Counted from the stretch's first letter, positions 17,786 through 27,831 are shown. The stretch is 64,000 nt of DNA from Pseudomonas sp. QS1027 (GCF_002814235.1 NZ_PHSU01000039.1:1-64000); one strand, 5' to 3'. Notes: a model not told the origin generated them from the letters alone. Translations and numbers: made by a program.

Positions 17786-18661
17786 TCAGGCGCGGCGCAA
17801 CGCTGTGGTCCAGCGTTCCGAGAGGATCACCCCACCGAGGGTCAGAGCCCCGCCCAGCAGGTGATACCAGGCCAACGCTTCGTGCAGGACCGCGGCGGCG
17901 ATCAGTGCGGTGATCAGCGGCAGCAGGTTGAAAAACAGCGTGGTCCGGCTCGGCCCGAGGGTGGCCACCGAGCGCATCCACGCCAGCGGCGCCAGCATCG
18001 ACGCCAACAGGCAGGCATACAGCACCAGCCCGGCATTGTGCAGGTTCAGCCCGATCTTCGGCGACAGCCAGAACAGTGGGAACAGCACCACCACCGCCAC
18101 CAGCACCTGCAGGTACAGCAACACCAGCGGCGGCAGGCGCAGTTGCCATTTTTTCAGCAGGGTGCTGTAGATCGCATAGGCCAGGGTGGCAATCAGCATC
18201 ATCGCGTCGCCCAGGTTCACGCCATGGCTCAGCAGCGCCGTCAGGCTGCCGGTCGACACCACCACCAGCACCCCGGCAAACGACAGCACCGCCCCGGCCA
18301 ATGCGCCGGCGGTCAGGCGCTGGCCGAGGCTGAAGATCGCCAGGGTCAAGGACATCAAGGGCATCAACGACAGGATGATGCCCATGTTGGTGGCCGAGGT
18401 CAGGGTCGCGGCGAAGTACGCCAGGCTCTGGTAGACCGCCATGCCGAGCACCCCGAGCACGAAGATCCGACCCAGGTTCGGGCGGATCTGGCTCCAGTGG
18501 GCCAGCACCTGGCGGAACATGAACGGGGTGAACAGCAGGGCCGCCAGCAGCCAGCGGTAGAAGCCGATCTCCGCCGGGAAGATCGCGCCGACCGCCATCT
18601 TGTTGACCACGGTGTTGCCGGCCCAGATAAAGATCGCCAGCAGGGGAAACGCGTATTGCAT
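17786..18661 (-). CDS. EamA/DMT-family transporter
   Basis: This 291-residue integral membrane protein has ten predicted hydrophobic helices in two EamA repeats. The first repeat begins with the typical LLAIFIWAGNTVVNKMAVG, and the second ends with HEALAWYHLLGGALTLGGVILSERW. Members export amino acids, nucleosides or drugs. I chose the ATG at 18661 because it places the first helix at residue 4. A longer frame to 18769 adds a charged leader with no similarity to the family. It is transcribed divergently from an AraC-type regulator 100 bases away, which may control it. Substrate unknown. Confidence 0.85.
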   Translation of the reverse strand: MQYAFPLLAIFIWAGNTVVNKMAVGAIFPAEIGFYRWLLAALLFTPFMFRQVLAHWSQIRPNLGRIFVLGVLGMAVYQSLAYFAATLTSATNMGIILSLMPLMSLTLAIFSLGQRLTAGALAGAVLSFAGVLVVVSTGSLTALLSHGVNLGDAMMLIATLAYAIYSTLLKKWQLRLPPLVLLYLQVLVAVVVLFPLFWLSPKIGLNLHNAGLVLYACLLASMLAPLAWMRSVATLGPSRTTLFFNLLPLITALIAAAVLHEALAWYHLLGGALTLGGVILSERWTTALRRA

Positions 18662-18761
18662 GAGGGTTACAACCAGAATCGTCAATGAGGGGGGATTATC
18701 CTCGTGTCTGGATGAAAGCCTATACTTCGATCCGGTCAATCTGCGTTGGAATCCGGACAGC

Positions 18762-19547
18762 ATGGGCAAGCACTACATCGATATCCCCGATTTTCCCTCT
18801 TTACCGGCCTCGGTGTACTTCCGCTATGCCGAGTTCGGCCCCGACCGTCATGCGGCAGCCCATTGTCATCCCTGGGGTTCGCTCGACTATGTGTCCCACG
18901 GCGTCATCCAGTACGAAGTGGCTGGTCGGCGGTTCATGTCGCCGTCGCGCTATGCGTTGTGGATACCGCCGAACACCGTGCACAGCTCCCACAACGCCCA
19001 GGCGATTGTCTACCGCTCGGTGTACCTGGCCGAGGAGCATTGCCGCGACTTGCCCGCCGAGGCGAGCACCCTGTCCATCAGCGATATCCTCAAGTCGATC
19101 CTCAATGACTTCGCCCAGCGCGACGTGAAAATCCCCGCCACCCCCGCGGATGTGCGCCTGGCGCAGGTACTGGTGGACCAGGTGCACCAGGCCAGGGTGC
19201 GCGACTGTTACCTGCCGTATTCCGACGACCCGGCCCTGCTCAGGGTGCTGGAAGGCTTGCAGCAGGACCCGGCGGACAATCGCCCGCTGGCGCAGTGGGC
19301 CGCGCAGTTGCATGTCAGTGAGCGAACCCTGGCCCGGCTGTTCGTCCGCGAGCTGGGGGTCAGCTTCGGTGAGTGGCGCCAGCGCCTGCGCTTTATCGGC
19401 GCGCTGCAGGCCTTGGAAACCAGCCGCGGCGTGCAGGAGATCGCCTTTGACCTGGGTTACAGCACCGCCTCGGCGTTTATTGCGATGTTTCAGCGCCAGG
19501 CCGGTTGTTCACCGGAGCAGTACCGGCGCCAGGCGCGCCAGGCCTAG
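18762..19547 (+). CDS. AraC-family transcriptional regulator
   Basis: This 261-residue regulator has an N-terminal cupin-like ligand domain (AAHCHPWGSLDYVSHGVIQYEVAGRRF; WIPPNTVHSSHN) and a C-terminal AraC DNA-binding domain (about 160-260). The domain contains LAQWAAQLHVSERTLARLFVRELG as the first helix-turn-helix and VQEIAFDLGYSTASAFIAMFQRQAGCSPEQYR as the second. The ATG at 18762 gives the usual cupin start. The frame is open further upstream, but that would overlap the divergent EamA gene. The arrangement suggests it controls the neighbouring exporter, as is common for this cupin-AraC type. The ligand is unknown. Confidence 0.88.
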   Translation: MGKHYIDIPDFPSLPASVYFRYAEFGPDRHAAAHCHPWGSLDYVSHGVIQYEVAGRRFMSPSRYALWIPPNTVHSSHNAQAIVYRSVYLAEEHCRDLPAEASTLSISDILKSILNDFAQRDVKIPATPADVRLAQVLVDQVHQARVRDCYLPYSDDPALLRVLEGLQQDPADNRPLAQWAAQLHVSERTLARLFVRELGVSFGEWRQRLRFIGALQALETSRGVQEIAFDLGYSTASAFIAMFQRQAGCSPEQYRRQARQA

Positions 19548-19631
19548 CCAGGCCTCGCTGGATGTGTAACAGCGTTTGTCTACACTGAAGGCATGCCGTG
19601 CCCTTCGGTACGGTAACAAGGAGAAAACTCC

Positions 19632-20018
19632 ATGAAGATGCTCCGTATCCCATTGTTGTTGATCGGCTTGTTACTTTGCTCGCAGGGGTTTGCGGCGACG
19701 GCTCAGCAAAGCAGGATGACCACTTGCAACGCGAACGCCAAGACCCAGAATCTGGCGGGTGATGCACGCAAGGCGTTTATGAGTAATTGCCTGAAAGCCG
19801 CTCCGGCAGCTGCGGCGGCAACGCCCGCCGCCACTCCTGCGATGACGCCTGCCGCCACGCCGGCCATGCCCGCGAGCAAGGCGGCTGCCACAACCACGCC
19901 GGCCAAGGTGCTGACCCCGCAGCAGCAGAAGATGAAGGACTGCAACGCCAACCGGCCCGAGGGGCTGAAGGGTGATGCGTACAAGACCTACATCAGCACC
20001 TGCCTGAAGAAAAAGTAG
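19632..20018 (+). CDS. psiF: PsiF-repeat periplasmic protein
   Basis: This 128-residue secreted protein has a signal peptide (MKMLRIPLLLIGLLLCSQGFA, cleavage after about 22) and two PsiF repeats. The first is MTTCNANAKTQNLAGDARKAFMSNCLK and the second MKDCNANRPEGLKGDAYKTYISTCLKKK. They are separated by an Ala/Pro/Thr-rich linker (about residues 58-95). Each repeat has a pair of cysteines. PsiF is induced by phosphate starvation in E. coli, but its role is unknown, and I did not find a convincing Pho box upstream. A GGAG ribosome site precedes the ATG, and an imperfect hairpin (CCGTGCC-CTTC-GGTACGG) lies in its leader. Confidence 0.88.
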   Translation: MKMLRIPLLLIGLLLCSQGFAATAQQSRMTTCNANAKTQNLAGDARKAFMSNCLKAAPAAAAATPAATPAMTPAATPAMPASKAAATTTPAKVLTPQQQKMKDCNANRPEGLKGDAYKTYISTCLKKK

Positions 20019-20060
20019 TTTCGGGCCTGCAAGGCGATTTGAAGTCGAGCGCGCTTGTCA

Positions 20061-20195
20061 TTGTGGCGAGCGGGCTTGCCCGCGTTGGGGCGCGAAGCGG
20101 CCCAAAACCCGGCTGATGCGGTTTTTCAGGCAGATCGAGGTGACTGGTTTTACGACTGCTTCGCAGCCGAGCGCGGGCAAGCCCGCTCGCCACAA
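20061..20195. repeat. REPIN with arms gcgagcgggcttgcccgcg in the psiF-permease gap
   Basis: The 373-base gap between psiF and the next gene is mostly occupied by two inverted palindromic units. TTGTGGCGAGCGGGCTTGCC begins at 20061 and its mirror GGCAAGCCCGCTCGCCACAA ends at 20195, with about 90 bases between them. The remaining about 200 bases up to 20391 hold no open frame that I believe, only the promoter region of the following gene. Confidence 0.85.
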
Positions 20196-20391
20196 GACCG
20201 TGCTCGGCTTTGGATTTTCGTGGCATTGCGGCAAGCCCCACCTCCGTGAAATTTCATGAAGCCGTGATGCCTGCCTGTCACAACCGTTCATTAAGATGCC
20301 AGGCCACCGTCCTTCTGGCGCCTGCCGCTGGTCCTCCCTGGAGAAGGCTGGCAGACTGCCTGTCTTTTCGCGCCGTTCTTTTTGAGGCTGT

Positions 20392-21402
20392 ATGTCAGCG
20401 TTTTCCCAGCGTTACGTAGTCCTGGCCAGTTTGATCCTTGTTTTCGGTGGGTTGTTGTTGGCGTTGCCGTTGCGATTGCTGCCCAGTCTGTTGGCCGGTT
20501 TGTTGGTTTTCGAGTTGGTCAACATGCTCACGCCCAAGCTTGAACACCTGATTGCCGGGCGGCGTGCGCGTTGGCTGGCGGTGGCGTTGCTGGGCACCTT
20601 GATCGTCAGTGTGCTGAGCCTGATCTTTGCCGGCGCCATCAGTTTCCTGCTGCACGAAGCGGAAAACCCCGGGGCGTCCCTCGGCAAATTCATGGTGGTG
20701 GTGGACAAGGCGCGTGGGCAGTTGCCGCCGTTTATCGACGCCTATCTGCCGGCCAGTGCGGCCGAATTCCAGGTCGCGATCGGCGAGTGGCTGACCAAGC
20801 ACCTGAGTGAGTTGCAACTGGTAGGCAAGGACGCGGCGCATATGTTCGTGACCCTGCTGATCGGCATGGTGCTGGGGGCGATCGTGGCCTTGCAGCATGC
20901 CTCTGACGTCACCCAGCGCAAACCCCTGGCGGCGGCGCTGTTCGACCGCCTGCGGCTGCTGGTGCAGGCGTTCCGCAATATCGTCTTCGCCCAGATCAAG
21001 ATCTCGGCGCTGAACACCGCGTTCACCGCGATCTTCCTGGCGGTGATCCTGCCGCTGTGCGGGATCAAGCTGCCGCTGACCAAGACCCTGATCGTCCTGA
21101 CCTTCCTGCTCGGCCTGTTGCCGGTGATCGGCAACCTGATGTCCAACACCCTGATCACCATCGTCGGCTTGTCGCTGTCGATCTGGGTCGCGGCGGCGGC
21201 GTTGGGTTACCTGATGTTTATCCACAAGCTGGAATACTTCCTCAACGCGCGGATCGTCGGTGGGCAGATCAGTGCCAAGTCCTGGGAGTTGCTCATGGCA
21301 ATGCTGGTGTTCGAGGCCGCATTCGGCCTGCCGGGCGTGGTGGCGGGGCCGATCTATTATGCGTACATCAAGAGTGAGCTGAAGCTGGCGGAGCTGGTCT
21401 GA
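20392..21402 (+). CDS. AI-2E family (PerM/YdiK-like) membrane permease
   Basis: This 336-residue integral membrane protein has two N-terminal helices (about 8-52), a third at about 63-88, an amphipathic region (about 90-150), then further helices from about 157. It carries the conserved family signature LLGLLPVIGNLMSN near residue 241 and ends with FGLPGVVAGPIYYAYIKSEL. The family is named for AI-2 export by TqsA, but many members are of unknown substrate and some are Na+/H+ antiporters. The gene stands alone between two REPINs, so the context says nothing about its role. Confidence 0.85.
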   Translation: MSAFSQRYVVLASLILVFGGLLLALPLRLLPSLLAGLLVFELVNMLTPKLEHLIAGRRARWLAVALLGTLIVSVLSLIFAGAISFLLHEAENPGASLGKFMVVVDKARGQLPPFIDAYLPASAAEFQVAIGEWLTKHLSELQLVGKDAAHMFVTLLIGMVLGAIVALQHASDVTQRKPLAAALFDRLRLLVQAFRNIVFAQIKISALNTAFTAIFLAVILPLCGIKLPLTKTLIVLTFLLGLLPVIGNLMSNTLITIVGLSLSIWVAAAALGYLMFIHKLEYFLNARIVGGQISAKSWELLMAMLVFEAAFGLPGVVAGPIYYAYIKSELKLAELV

Positions 21403-21426
21403 CGCGACTGGCGTCACTCCACCAGG

Positions 21427-21504
21427 ACCGGCTTGCTGGCGATGAGGCCCGTGAGCCTTGCATCGCCTGATCGGCCGCTATCGCCAGCAAGCCGGCTCCT
21501 ACAG
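21427..21504. repeat. REPIN, ggcttgctggcgat class
   Basis: Inverted pair: GGCTTGCTGGCGAT on the left and ATCGCCAGCAAGCC on the right, with the tag ggctcctacag on the right-hand end. The left tag is partly decayed (accaggacc). The internal spacer resembles those at 43621-43705 and 60423-60507, so whole units appear to have been copied. It lies between the convergent permease and YegD genes. Confidence 0.88.
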
Positions 21505-21536
21505 GGGGCCGTGTTTGATCCGTGGTCCCGGAAGTG

Positions 21537-22802
21537 TCAGCCGTAGCGCTTCTTCGCTTCGATTGCCAGGCCGCTGCCGATGCTGCCGAAGATATTGCCT
21601 TCCACATGCCGGGCATTGGGCAGCATCGCCGAGACGCTCTGGCGCAGTGCCGGAATGGCGCTCGAACCGCCGGTGAAGAACACCGTATCGACCTGCGCGA
21701 CACCCACCCCGGCATCATCGAGCAACTGGGTGACGCTGTTACGGATGCGCTCCAGCAGGTTATCGATGGCCGACTCGAACAATGCCCGGCTCAACTCCAC
21801 GCTCAAACCCGGCTCGATCCGATCCAGCGGCACATGGCGCTGTTCGGCATGGGTCAGCTCGATCTTGGTTTCCTCGATTTCCATCGCCAGCCAGTGGCCG
21901 GCGCGCTGTTCGATCAGCTTGAACAGGCGATCGATGCCGCCGGTGTCCTCGATGTCGTAGCGCATGCTGCCCAGGGCCAGATGGGTTTTCTGCGAGTACA
22001 CCGAGTTGATGGTGTGCCAGGTCGCCAGGTTCATGTGATGGCTGGTGGGCATGTAGGCGCCGCTCTTCATCCGGCTGCCGTAGCCGAACAGCGGCATCAC
22101 GCCGGCCAGCGAAAGTTGCTTGTCGAAGTCGGTCCCGCCGATGTGCACGCCGCCGGTGGCGAGGATGTCGTCGTGACGGTTGTCCAGGCCCCGGCGCTCC
22201 GGCGACAGGCGCACCAGGGAGAAGTCCGAGGTACCACCGCCGATGTCGACGATCAGCACCAGCTCTTCGCGGTCCAGGGTCGACTCATAGTCGAAGGCCG
22301 CGGCGATCGGTTCGTACTGGAAGGACACTTCCTTGAAACCGAGCTTCTTCGCCACTTCGGCCAGGGTGTCTTCGGCTTCCTGGTCGGCGGCCGGGTCTTC
22401 GTCGACGAAGAACACCGGGCGGCCCAGAACCACCTGCTCGAACTCACGTCCGGCGGTGGTTTCGGCGCGTTGCTTCAACTGGCCGATAAACAGCCCCAGC
22501 AGGTCCTTGAATGGCATCGCGGTGCCGAGCACGCTGGTGTCGTGCTTGATCAGCTTGGAGCCCAGCAGGCTCTTGAGCGAGCGCATCAGCCGGCCTTCAT
22601 AGCCTTCCAGGTACTCGTGCAGGGCCAGCCGGCCATAGACCGGGCGGCGTTCCTCGAAATTGAAAAAGACCACGGAAGGCAGGGTGATCTTGTCGTCTTC
22701 CAGCGCGATCAGCGTTTCCATGCCGGGACGTATCCAGCCGACGGTGGAGTTGGAGGTGCCGAAGTCGATACCGCAGGCACGGGCTGGAGAGGCGTTGTTC
22801 AT
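21537..22802 (-). CDS. yegD: YegD-type Hsp70 family chaperone-like protein
   Basis: This 421-residue protein has the Hsp70/actin ATPase fold. Phosphate loop 1 is GIDFGTSNSTVG (about 11-22), phosphate loop 2 is VDIGGGTSDFSLV (about 182-194), and the adenosine motif FFTGGSSAIPALR is near residue 378. It stops after the nucleotide-binding domain, so unlike DnaK it lacks a full substrate-binding domain and lid. YegD proteins are short Hsp70 homologues of unknown client. The gene is transcribed away from cbpA-cbpM, placing an Hsp70-like ATPase opposite a J-protein, but functional pairing is only a suggestion. Confidence 0.88.
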   Translation of the reverse strand: MNNASPARACGIDFGTSNSTVGWIRPGMETLIALEDDKITLPSVVFFNFEERRPVYGRLALHEYLEGYEGRLMRSLKSLLGSKLIKHDTSVLGTAMPFKDLLGLFIGQLKQRAETTAGREFEQVVLGRPVFFVDEDPAADQEAEDTLAEVAKKLGFKEVSFQYEPIAAAFDYESTLDREELVLIVDIGGGTSDFSLVRLSPERRGLDNRHDDILATGGVHIGGTDFDKQLSLAGVMPLFGYGSRMKSGAYMPTSHHMNLATWHTINSVYSQKTHLALGSMRYDIEDTGGIDRLFKLIEQRAGHWLAMEIEETKIELTHAEQRHVPLDRIEPGLSVELSRALFESAIDNLLERIRNSVTQLLDDAGVGVAQVDTVFFTGGSSAIPALRQSVSAMLPNARHVEGNIFGSIGSGLAIEAKKRYG

Positions 22803-23113
22803 GGTGTTCGGGTTCCGGTTGCAAAACGGCCGCGCAGTGTATGTCAGTCGCGCTCGGATTCGAAGGCCGGTTATCCGTTAAATGGCGGTTCTTGCAGGGG
22901 GTTGGACTTGAAAGGCGGGCAATCGTCCCCAAACTTGCACTCATTGGTTCGGCCAGTGCCATGTCGATGACAAGAAATTCCAGTGACGGCCGATAAACTT
23001 CTGCAGCGCCCCTGAGTCACAGCCTTGAGATCGGTCAATCTTTGTCGCGCCGATGCGCGCATGCTGTGTCTTGCCGAGCGGCGCGATATCGAATAACGGA
23101 TGGTGATCCTTAG
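22803..23113. promoter_or_regulatory. yegD-cbpA intergenic region with sigma-32-like site at 22907-22934
   Basis: This 311-base divergent control region contains, on the plus strand, CTTGAAA at 22907-22913, a 14-base spacer and CCCAAAC at 22928-22934. That is an exact heat-shock -35 element and a near match to the CCCATNT -10 element at good spacing, facing cbpA. The site is about 180 bases from the cbpA ATG, which is a long leader. I see no open frame that I believe in this region. In E. coli cbpA is stress/sigma-S controlled, so heat-shock control here would be a difference. Confidence 0.38.
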
Positions 23114-24064
23114 ATGGACTTCAAAGACTATTACAAGATCCTGGGTGTGGAGCCGACGGCGGACGACAAGACCATCAAGGCCGCGTACCGCAAGCTGGCG
23201 CGCAAGTATCACCCGGATGTCAGCAAGGAAAAGGACGCCGAGTCTAAATTCAAGGACGCGTCGGAAGCCTATGAAGCGCTGAAAAGCGCCGACAAGCGCG
23301 CCGAATACGACGACCTGCGCAAATACGGCCAGCACGGCCAGCCGTTCCAGGGCCCGCCGGGTTGGCAGGGCCGTGGCGGCTTTGGCGGCGGCGGCGCGGA
23401 CACGGGCGACTTCTCGGACTTCTTCAGTTCGATCTTCGGCTCGCGCGGCAACGGTTTTGGCGGTGGACAACCGGGCCGCAGCGCCGGCCGGCGAGGGCAG
23501 GACGTGGAACTGGAGCTACCGATCTTCCTGGAAGAAAGCCTCTCCAACGAGTCGAAGAAGGTCAGCTTCCAGATCCCGCAGCACAATGCCGCCGGGCAGC
23601 ATGTCAGCAACACCAGCAAGAGCCTGAACGTGAAGATTCCGGCCGGTGTCGCCGACGGCGAGCGTATCCGCCTCAAGGGCCAGGGCGCGCCGGGTGTCGG
23701 CGGTGGGGCGAATGGCGACCTGTACCTGACGATTCGTTTCGCACCTCACCCCAAGTTCGATGTCGAAGGAGAGAACCTGATCATCACCCTGCCGCTGGCT
23801 CCCTGGGAACTGGCGCTGGGGGCGGAGATCGCGGTGCCGACCCTGACCGGCAAGATCAACCTCAAGGTCCCGGCGGGCAGCCAGAACGGCCAGCGCATGC
23901 GGGCCAAGGGCCACGGCCTGCTGAACAAGGCCGGGGAGCGCGGTTATCTGTTTGTGCAGCTCAAGGCAGTGATGCCGCGACAGAACGACGATGCCGTCAA
24001 GGCGTTGTGGCAGGAATTGGCGAAAAAGGCCGCCTTCGACCCGAGAGAGCAATGGAGTAGCTAA
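23114..24064 (+). CDS. cbpA: CbpA, DnaJ-like co-chaperone/curved DNA-binding protein
   Basis: This 316-residue J-protein has an N-terminal J domain (1-70) with the HPD motif at 33-35 that stimulates DnaK ATPase. A Gly/Phe-rich region (about 75-120, GFGGGGADTG) follows, then two C-terminal beta domains (about 125-310) that bind clients. It lacks the zinc-finger repeats of DnaJ, which is the hallmark of CbpA. E. coli CbpA also binds curved DNA in the nucleoid. The gene is followed after 3 bases by its inhibitor gene cbpM, the standard operon. The ribosome site in front of the ATG is weak. Confidence 0.92.
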   Translation: MDFKDYYKILGVEPTADDKTIKAAYRKLARKYHPDVSKEKDAESKFKDASEAYEALKSADKRAEYDDLRKYGQHGQPFQGPPGWQGRGGFGGGGADTGDFSDFFSSIFGSRGNGFGGGQPGRSAGRRGQDVELELPIFLEESLSNESKKVSFQIPQHNAAGQHVSNTSKSLNVKIPAGVADGERIRLKGQGAPGVGGGANGDLYLTIRFAPHPKFDVEGENLIITLPLAPWELALGAEIAVPTLTGKINLKVPAGSQNGQRMRAKGHGLLNKAGERGYLFVQLKAVMPRQNDDAVKALWQELAKKAAFDPREQWSS

Positions 24065-24067
24065 ATC

Positions 24068-24373
24068 ATGAGCAGCCCCGTGAGCGTTCAACTGGATATG
24101 CAGGCTTTTTGTGAGGAGACCCAATTGCCGGTCGCCTACGTGATCGAAATCGTCGAACACGGCATTCTTGAACCTCTGGGGCGTTCGCCCGAGGCCTGGC
24201 GTTTTGGCAACGACGCTGCGGGCATTGCCCGCCGCGCGGTGAAGCTGCACCGGGAGTTGGAGCTGGAGTGGGAAGGCGTCGCCCTGGCGCTGGACCTGCT
24301 GGCAGAGGTGCAACTGCTGCGGGCGGAGAACCAGATGCTGCGCCAGCGCCTGGGGCGCTTTGTGCACGAGTGA
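24068..24373 (+). CDS. cbpM: CbpM, modulator of CbpA
   Basis: This 101-residue protein matches CbpM, which binds the J domain of CbpA and blocks both its co-chaperone and DNA-binding activity. The start is a MerR-like N terminus (LDMQAFCEETQLPVAYVIEIVEHGILEP), and the C-terminal half (LHRELELEWEGVALALDLLAEVQLLRAENQMLRQRL) is helical and coiled-coil prone. It starts 3 bases after the cbpA stop, so the two are co-translated. The length is normal for the family. Confidence 0.9.
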   Translation: MSSPVSVQLDMQAFCEETQLPVAYVIEIVEHGILEPLGRSPEAWRFGNDAAGIARRAVKLHRELELEWEGVALALDLLAEVQLLRAENQMLRQRLGRFVHE

Positions 24374-24403
24374 AGGTGTGGGGGTGAATGGCCGCCTGGG
24401 GCG

Positions 24404-24429
24404 GATCGCCAGCAAGCCGGCTCCCACAC
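24404..24429. repeat. Single REP half-site, ggcttgctggcgat class
   Basis: One arm only: GATCGCCAGCAAGCCGGCTC with the flank ccacaca, lying between cbpM and the convergent histidine kinase gene. The second arm seen in other copies is missing or decayed (gccgcctggggcg upstream). Confidence 0.7.
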
Positions 24430-24438
24430 AGCCCTGGC

Positions 24439-25578
24439 CTAGGCCCGCGAGATCCTCGGCAGGACCACGGTAAAACGTGTGCCGTCTTCAGCGCTGGAGC
24501 TGACCTCTATCGTGCCCTGATGGGCCGTCACCACTTCCTTGGCGATATACAGCCCCAATCCCAGGCTGGTGGCGGTGCCCGGCTGGCCGATCTCTTCAGT
24601 GGCGCCGCGCACCAGCGGATCGAAGATCGTCGCCAGGGATTCCTGCGGGATCGGCGTACCGAAGTTGTGCATGGTCAGGCAGACAGCGTCCGCTCTACCG
24701 TCCAGGCTCAGGGTCAGCGGCCGATGGCTGGCACCATGTTGCAGGGCATTGCCGATCAGGTTTTGCAGCAACTGCTCGATGCGTCCGCGATCCCACACCC
24801 CGTTGACGTCACCTTCCACCTTCAGCAGCGGCAGGCAATCCGGCTGCCCGGCCCAGGCTTCATTGATGGCGGCCTTCGCCACACGACTCAGGTCCATCGG
24901 TGCCGGATCGATGGGCAAGCTGCTGCCCAGGCGGCTGCGGACAAATTCCAGCAGGTCGCTGATCATGCTGCTCATGTGCCGGGTGCCACTTTTGATATTG
25001 GCGACATAGACCAGGCCGTCGGCATCGAGGCGGGCCTTGCGCACCAGCATTTCGGTGGACATGCTCACGGCCTGCAAGGGCGCTCGCAGGTCATGGCCGA
25101 GAATGGCGAGGAAAATATCCCGTGAACGGTTCACCTGTTCGGCGTAGGCGGCGGTGGATTCGGCCAGGGCTTCGTCGATGGCTTCGTTGAAGCGAATCAT
25201 GTCCTGGAAATACGCCAGCTCCGGTGAAGCCAGGCTGTTGACCCAACGGCGAATCACACAGGCGCGCAGGTGACGGAATTCCGAGGTCATCTGCACCAGG
25301 TCGAAACCGGCGGTGTGCCGCAGTTCGCCATGGCTGGCGGCGGCGATGTCCAGGCTCGGGCTGCTGTCCGGGTTGTCACCCTTGGATTTGGCGGTCTGTT
25401 CGCTGGCGCTCTGGGCGGTTTGCATGTCCCGGGCGGCGGCCAGCAGGATCGACTTGGCATGGTCGCGCAAGGCGACGCGGCCCATGGCATCCGCGGCGGG
25501 GGTCAGGGTTTTGGCGAACTCTTCCCATTCATCGACGATGACATCGACCTGCTGCACGATAAAGGTTGATAGGTGCAT
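24439..25578 (-). CDS. Cytoplasmic sensor histidine kinase
   Basis: This 379-residue kinase has an N-terminal helical sensor region of about 140 residues resembling RsbRD/RsbU-type domains (HLSTFIVQQVDVIVDEWEEFAKTL), a HisKA domain with phospho-acceptor H162 (ILGHDLRAPL), and an HATPase_c domain. The ATPase shows an N box (NLIGNALQHG) and a G2 box (SLGLGLYIAKEVV). No transmembrane helix is visible, so it senses an internal signal or associates with a partner. The G1 box is altered (MHNFGTPIP instead of DNGxGIP), as in several related Pseudomonas kinases. No response regulator gene is adjacent, so it is an orphan and its partner is unknown. Confidence 0.85.
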   Translation of the reverse strand: MHLSTFIVQQVDVIVDEWEEFAKTLTPAADAMGRVALRDHAKSILLAAARDMQTAQSASEQTAKSKGDNPDSSPSLDIAAASHGELRHTAGFDLVQMTSEFRHLRACVIRRWVNSLASPELAYFQDMIRFNEAIDEALAESTAAYAEQVNRSRDIFLAILGHDLRAPLQAVSMSTEMLVRKARLDADGLVYVANIKSGTRHMSSMISDLLEFVRSRLGSSLPIDPAPMDLSRVAKAAINEAWAGQPDCLPLLKVEGDVNGVWDRGRIEQLLQNLIGNALQHGASHRPLTLSLDGRADAVCLTMHNFGTPIPQESLATIFDPLVRGATEEIGQPGTATSLGLGLYIAKEVVTAHQGTIEVSSSAEDGTRFTVVLPRISRA

Positions 25579-25677
25579 GCTCGTTATCTCGAAGGGTAGG
25601 CGCCAGTTTAACGGCTAGCTTAGCGCCTTTCCGTCCCTCTGGCGGGGCGGATTGCAGGCTGCCCGGCTCGTCTATAC

Positions 25678-25693
25678 CTGTCATTTCTGACAG
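25678..25693. promoter_or_regulatory. Palindrome CTGTCA-TTTC-TGACAG upstream of a small gene
   Basis: A perfect 6-bp inverted repeat with a 4-base centre lies about 80 bases upstream of the small gene at 25776, in the promoter-distance region. It could be an operator. I do not recognise a specific regulator for it. Confidence 0.3.
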
Positions 25694-25775
25694 TAGACGG
25701 CGTTTCTTCGATGGGCTTAGTGTGAGTTCGTGATGTCTTCATTCAAAACACCGCATCTATAGAGGAGCGGATGTC

Positions 25776-26030
25776 ATGAACAAAGCAGACTTTTTGAGCT
25801 ACAGCGAAGGCCAGATCAGCCAGGCGGCACTGAGTATTGCTGACGGGAAAAAGGACATGGCCAACGACAATGCCGTCGGCAAATTATTGTTCCTGTGTGC
25901 CTTGCATCGTGTGTTGGACGGCAAGCCCCATCCAGGGGACCTGGGCATGATGGACGGGATCAATGATTGCCTGCAGCAGTTGGGGTTGGTCGAGACTTCG
26001 AAAACCTTCTTTGCCGCCATTCAATCCTGA
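25776..26030 (+). CDS. Small protein of unknown function (84 residues)
   Basis: I do not recognise this 84-residue protein. It is preceded by a good ribosome site (GAGGAG, 7 bases before the ATG) and codon use resembles its neighbours, so it is likely real. The sequence is soluble, with no signal peptide or membrane helix: an acidic N-terminal part (FLSYSEGQISQAALSIADGKKD), a central segment KLLFLCALHRVLDGKPHPGDLGMMDG and a helical tail. It stands alone between the convergent ureC and a divergent histidine kinase. No function can be inferred. Confidence 0.7.
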   Translation: MNKADFLSYSEGQISQAALSIADGKKDMANDNAVGKLLFLCALHRVLDGKPHPGDLGMMDGINDCLQQLGLVETSKTFFAAIQS

Positions 26031-26031
26031 C

Positions 26032-26054
26032 GGCCAAGCCATCCGTGGCTGGCC
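26032..26054. terminator. Possible bidirectional hairpin between small gene and ureC
   Basis: GGCCAAGCCA and its near-complement TGGCTGGCC form a strong stem with a TCCG loop in the 30-base gap between two convergent stop codons. No T tract follows on either strand, so intrinsic termination would be weak. Position and stem strength are the only support. Confidence 0.4.
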
Positions 26055-26060
26055 CTGGTG

Positions 26061-27761
<1,701 letters not shown>

Positions 27762-27831
27762 TGTGGGTCCTTAAAAAGGGCGAACACTCATCCGGCGTCA
27801 GGCGAACCGGCGATGGCGAATTTGAGTCCGT

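Noticed and set aside
25678..25693. Pho box upstream of the small gene
   Set aside because: CTGTCA is present once and its partner is inverted, whereas a Pho box has direct repeats 11 bases apart.
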